From positions 170,448 through 234,447 of the forward strand of contig PAQY01000002.1 in NCBI GenBank assembly GCA_002709955.1: a stretch of DNA of 64,000 nucleotides, given 5' to 3'. The DNA comes from Rhodospirillaceae bacterium (GTDB lineage: Bacteria > Pseudomonadota > Alphaproteobacteria > UBA8366 > Aestuariispiraceae). The position numbers were made by a program, and so were the translations under genes. Below, one piece after another: positions 61,228 through 64,000 of the stretch. The notes beneath the pieces are model-generated. The model saw only the letters and a program-made list of their open reading frames with translations. It made no database searches and was not told the origin of the DNA. Position 1 is the first letter of the stretch, and every line of letters starts with the position of its first letter.

Positions 61228-62081
61228 CCCAGGAACCCCCGCAATTCGATGCCGCCTGTTTAACCGACATTCATTGCCCGGTGACCGGTGCGACGGATTG
61301 GGAAATGGTTAAATCCTATTCGGCCCCGCCCCAGGGTGAAACGGACTTTGGCATCACGCCCTATCGGCGCGATCTGTTACACAGCCCGTCAACGGGGCAT
61401 GTTCTGAACCATCATCATTTTGATCTGTCTGGCCTGTATAGCGGCGATTATTGGGACCGCACCTATGGCGGTGGTCGTATGGCCCAGACCTATGACAAGA
61501 TCATGGCGTTGCCCCCTGAGCAATCCGACAACCGTCAGCGCGTAGCTTATGTGCAATCGGTTTGGTCCACCTATGGGTCCAGCGATGGGGATCGCACCGT
61601 GCTGGATGTAGGGTCCGGCCTGTCGGTTTTCCCGTCAGCAATGGCCCAGGCAGGGTGGACTGCAACAGCCCTGGACCCGGATCCCCGTTCCGCCCAACAT
61701 GCGATGGAAAAGGCGGGCGTGGAGGGATTGGTCGCAGATTTCATGACGGACACGGTCTCTCGTCGCTTTGCGCTGGTGACCTTCAATAAGGTCCTGGAAC
61801 ATGTGCCGGACCCGGTTGCCATGTTGCGCCGTGCCCGCCCGATCCTGCTGCCTGGGGGCGGTGTTTATGTTGAACTGCCCGATGGGGAGGGGGCGCTGGC
61901 CGCAGCAGGACCAGACCGGGAAGAATTTTTCGTGGAGCATTACTGTGCTTTCTCTGCCCTGTCTTATGCCCTGCTGGCCCGAAAAGCTGGCTTTAGAGTG
62001 CAGCGGCTGGACCGGGTGATAGAACCCAGCGGCAAATATACCTTGCGGGGGTTCCTGATGCCCAAGGATGCCGCCCAATGA
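61224..62081 (+). CDS. SAM-dependent class I methyltransferase
   Basis: The 285-residue protein has motif I TVLDVGSGLSVFPSAM (about 125-140), then the acidic motif II TALDPDPRSAQHAME, FNKVLEHVPDPVAMLRRARP and the post-motif region GGGVYVELPDGEGALA. It also carries an N-terminal region with CPVTG and YWDRTYGGG, similar to methyltransferases of sugar-modification clusters. It starts with GTG overlapping the previous gene, and its stop overlaps the next start (ATGA). The substrate is probably a sugar or its formylated derivative; this is inference. Confidence 0.85.
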   Translation: MTQEPPQFDAACLTDIHCPVTGATDWEMVKSYSAPPQGETDFGITPYRRDLLHSPSTGHVLNHHHFDLSGLYSGDYWDRTYGGGRMAQTYDKIMALPPEQSDNRQRVAYVQSVWSTYGSSDGDRTVLDVGSGLSVFPSAMAQAGWTATALDPDPRSAQHAMEKAGVEGLVADFMTDTVSRRFALVTFNKVLEHVPDPVAMLRRARPILLPGGGVYVELPDGEGALAAAGPDREEFFVEHYCAFSALSYALLARKAGFRVQRLDRVIEPSGKYTLRGFLMPKDAAQ

Positions 62082-62773
62082 TCCCCAAGGGCTGTTCGGA
62101 GCGTCCTTTCGATGCCTCCATACTGGGCCGCCCGGTCTGGTGTCTTGATGATGTTGCCCAGGCCGAAAATGCGGTGAATGGTGCCCGACAGGAATCCGTG
62201 GGTCTGATGTTCCGGCGGGGGGACGCCTCTGAAGGGGCAATTCTGGACCCCCTAGGTTTTCGTAAAATTGAGACATTGATAACGCTTGGCTGCGCAATAT
62301 CGGATCAGAAGCAAAGGCTTCCTGCCGGGATTGGTATCGCACAGACCACAGATGCGGATGCAATCGCAGACCTTGCGGCAAGGGCCTTTCGCAGTGACCG
62401 CTGGCACAGGGATCCTGAAATTCCAGATGACCGCGCGGATGCCTATAAGGCGGCCTGGGCCCATAATGATGTTTTGGGACGTGCAGGTGTCACCCTGGTG
62501 ACCCTGAATGCCGCAGGGGTAATCACGGGGTTCAACGCCCTGTTGTTTCGCGACGATACGCTGGTTGTCGACCTGATCGCCGTTGCACCGGATCATCAGG
62601 GACAGGGACATGGCAGCCGTCTGGTCACAGCCGCAATCGCATACGGGGCAGGGCGCTTTAAAACCCTACAGGTTGGTACCCAGGTGGCAAATCCTGCATC
62701 GATACGCCTGTATCAGAAACACGGCCTGCAAGAAATCGGGCGTGCCGATACCTGGCACTGGACACCGTCCTGA
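62078..62773 (+). CDS. GNAT acetyltransferase, WecD/FdtC-like sugar N-acetyltransferase
   Basis: The 231-residue protein has a C-terminal GNAT domain with LIAVAPDHQGQGHGSRLV as the acetyl-CoA loop and VANPASIRLYQKHGLQEIG as motif B. The N-terminal 90 residues ending in GAILDPLGFRKIETLITL resemble the first domain of WecD, which acetylates dTDP-aminosugars. It is the last gene of the operon and is coupled to the methyltransferase. The predicted role is N-acetylation of an aminosugar. Confidence 0.8.
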   Translation: MIPKGCSERPFDASILGRPVWCLDDVAQAENAVNGARQESVGLMFRRGDASEGAILDPLGFRKIETLITLGCAISDQKQRLPAGIGIAQTTDADAIADLAARAFRSDRWHRDPEIPDDRADAYKAAWAHNDVLGRAGVTLVTLNAAGVITGFNALLFRDDTLVVDLIAVAPDHQGQGHGSRLVTAAIAYGAGRFKTLQVGTQVANPASIRLYQKHGLQEIGRADTWHWTPS

Positions 62774-62775
62774 GC

Positions 62776-62798
62776 ACGGGGACAATGATCAGCCCCGT
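62776..62798. terminator. Possible bidirectional hairpin between convergent genes
   Basis: ACGGGG (62776-62781) pairs with CCCCGT (62793-62798) with an 11-base loop, between the acetyltransferase and the convergent SDR gene, whose stop codon overlaps the right arm. No T-run follows, so it is only a weak terminator candidate. Confidence 0.35.
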
Positions 62799-63547
62799 CA
62801 TTCCTTCTGTGGCAGGCGCGAGAGCAGGCGTGTGCCAAGTCCGCTGGGCAAGGCCCGCAATATCCAGCCGATACAGCGCATTTGCCAGGGAAAGGATATC
62901 TTTGCCGTTCCCTTGTTCAACCCTGTCAGAATGATCTGTGCGGCGCGGTCCGCTTCCATGAAAAAGGGCATGCTGAATGTGTTCTGATCCGTGATGCGAC
63001 TGCGCACGAAGCCGGGACAGATCACACATATCGCCACGCCGCGATGCGCGTAGCGGCCCCGCAACCCTTCACCATAGGCCAGGACGGCGGCTTTGGCGGC
63101 GCTGTAGGCCGGTGCGCTGGGCAGGCCGCGATTGCCGGCGATGGAACTGACCATCCCGATGGTACCCCGCCCGCGCGCGATCACACAGTCCAGGGCCGGA
63201 TGGACGGTATTCAAGACGCCGGTCAGGTTGATATCAAAGATGCGGCGTGTGGTGGCTTCATCCTCGCCGCCTGAAATGCCTGCATTGGCCAGCACAATAT
63301 CCAGGGGTGCAGCAGTGTCTGCATCACTGATCCATTGGCGCATCGCCGCCTGGTCTGTGACATCAATAACCGTGGCCGATACGGTGGCACCGCTTGCCCG
63401 GCAGGCTGTTGCGACAGCCTGTAAACGATCTGCATCGCGACCGGACAGGGCAAGCGTGCAGCCCCCCTGACCATAGCGTTGGGCATAGGCCAGGGCGACT
63501 GCTGCGCCAATGCCGCTGGACGCGCCGGTGATCAGGATCGATTTCAT
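62798..63547 (-). CDS. Short-chain dehydrogenase/reductase family oxidoreductase
   Basis: The 249-residue protein has the NAD(P) loop TGASSGIG (7-14), the NAG motif (LANAGISGG) and the catalytic Ser135-Tyr148-Lys152 set (SSIAGNR...YSAAK). A basic, hydrophobic C-terminal tail (MRCIGWILRALPSGLG) may contact membranes. The substrate is unknown. It converges on the glycan operon and is divergent from the yicC-family gene with 106 bases between starts. Confidence 0.85.
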   Translation of the reverse strand: MKSILITGASSGIGAAVALAYAQRYGQGGCTLALSGRDADRLQAVATACRASGATVSATVIDVTDQAAMRQWISDADTAAPLDIVLANAGISGGEDEATTRRIFDINLTGVLNTVHPALDCVIARGRGTIGMVSSIAGNRGLPSAPAYSAAKAAVLAYGEGLRGRYAHRGVAICVICPGFVRSRITDQNTFSMPFFMEADRAAQIILTGLNKGTAKISFPWQMRCIGWILRALPSGLGTRLLSRLPQKE

Positions 63548-63653
63548 AACCGCAATGTGGCAATGGCGGGCGGTGGCTGCAAGCGTCCCATCATGCTTCC
63601 ATAATCTTGCGGATCATGACAAAAGACCCTGAATTACAGAAAGGATGCCCGCT

Positions 63654-64000
63654 ATGACCGTATCCAGCATGACTGGCTTTGCCCGGACGGAGGGGGAAGA
63701 CGACCTGATCCGCTGGGTCTGGGAGGCACGCAGTGTGAATGGGAAATCGCTGGATGCGCGCATTAGGGTGCCGTCCGGCTGGGAACGGTTCGATCCTGTG
63801 ATCCGCAAGGCGGTTCAGGAGCGGTTTAAGCGCGGCAATCTGACGATCAATCTGGAAGTAAAGCCAATCCTCGGAAAATCCACGGTGCGTATTAACGACG
63901 CCTTGTTGGATGATCTGATTCAGCGGTGCGAGGCATTTGGGGAACGCCCGCGTCTGGACATGCTGTTTACCGTGCGCGGCGTCGTAGAGGCTTCGGAGCA
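63654..64000 (+). CDS. YicC-family protein, 3'-truncated by window edge
   Basis: The visible 115 residues start with MTVSSMTGFARTEGEDD and contain EARSVNGKSLDARIRVPSGW, the signature of the YicC family N-terminus. YicC homologues are endoribonuclease-type or RNase-adaptor proteins of stress-related sRNA turnover. An AAAGGAT lies 8 bases before the ATG at 63654. The frame is open to the right edge, so only the first third is here. gmk often follows yicC in Proteobacteria but lies outside the window. Confidence 0.9.
   Translation, partial: MTVSSMTGFARTEGEDDLIRWVWEARSVNGKSLDARIRVPSGWERFDPVIRKAVQERFKRGNLTINLEVKPILGKSTVRINDALLDDLIQRCEAFGERPRLDMLFTVRGVVEASE

Noticed and set aside
1-64000. CRISPR arrays, rRNA and tRNA genes
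   Set aside because: No direct-repeat/spacer array, no rRNA-like conserved block and no tRNA cloverleaf were recognised by reading; a tRNAscan-SE and CRISPR-finder run would settle it.

Overview
The window looks like chromosomal DNA of a motile alphaproteobacterium, probably Rhodospirillales-like or a related non-enteric lineage. The evidence is the combination of CtrA, the CtrA inhibitor SciP, FlbD, FlaF and FlbT (an alphaproteobacterial flagellar regulatory set), a FlmG-type flagellin glycosyltransferase, the ctrA/fliI neighbourhood, and moderately GC-rich codon use. The species cannot be fixed from the sequence alone.

Bases 1-26,500 are mostly housekeeping. In order: two glycosyltransferases (the first cut by the left edge), thrS and infC (which appears to start with the rare codon ATA), a complete branched-chain amino-acid-type ABC importer (livG-F-H-M-J), a diiron ferritin-like protein, the tamA-tamB outer-membrane assembly pair, an acetyltransferase and a class IV aminotransferase, and a small AT-rich patch of three orphan genes. 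Then come nrdB with a tandem NrdR-box operator and DnaA-box-like repeats, a PaaY-like hexapeptide protein, a hydantoinase/oxoprolinase-family protein, an atypical bacteriohemerythrin, an M15-like protein and an aspartoacylase/succinylglutamate-desuccinylase-family protein.

Bases 26,500-52,100 are a flagellar region. ctrA is divergent from fliI-fliJ. A long minus-strand series runs fliF, fliG, fliH, fliN, motA, flbD, flhA, flhF, flhG, a second FliK-like gene and a QueF-like gene that lacks the catalytic loop. sciP lies upstream of fliF. A second minus-strand block is fliK, flgD, flgE with a near-consensus sigma-54 promoter. flaG-like and flbT genes follow. flgL, flaF and a formyltransferase form an apparent operon behind a consensus-quality sigma-54 promoter, and the flagellin gene is divergent from it. 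FlbD plus two sigma-54 promoters, and CtrA plus SciP, suggest the class II/III flagellar hierarchy known from Caulobacter.

Bases 52,200-62,800 are a plus-strand flagellin-glycosylation operon: a FlmG-like TPR glycosyltransferase, a Maf-type glycosyltransferase, a NeuB-family nonulosonate synthase, an AsnB-type amidotransferase, a PseA/WbpG-like sugar amidotransferase, a formyltransferase, a methyltransferase and a WecD-like acetyltransferase. Between maf and neuB sits a 264-bp element of nested inverted repeats with 23-bp terminal repeats ending in TA. Removing it restores a normal tight gene spacing, so it looks like a MITE-type insertion. An SDR oxidoreductase and the start of a yicC-family gene close the window. 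No rRNA, tRNA or CRISPR array was recognised.
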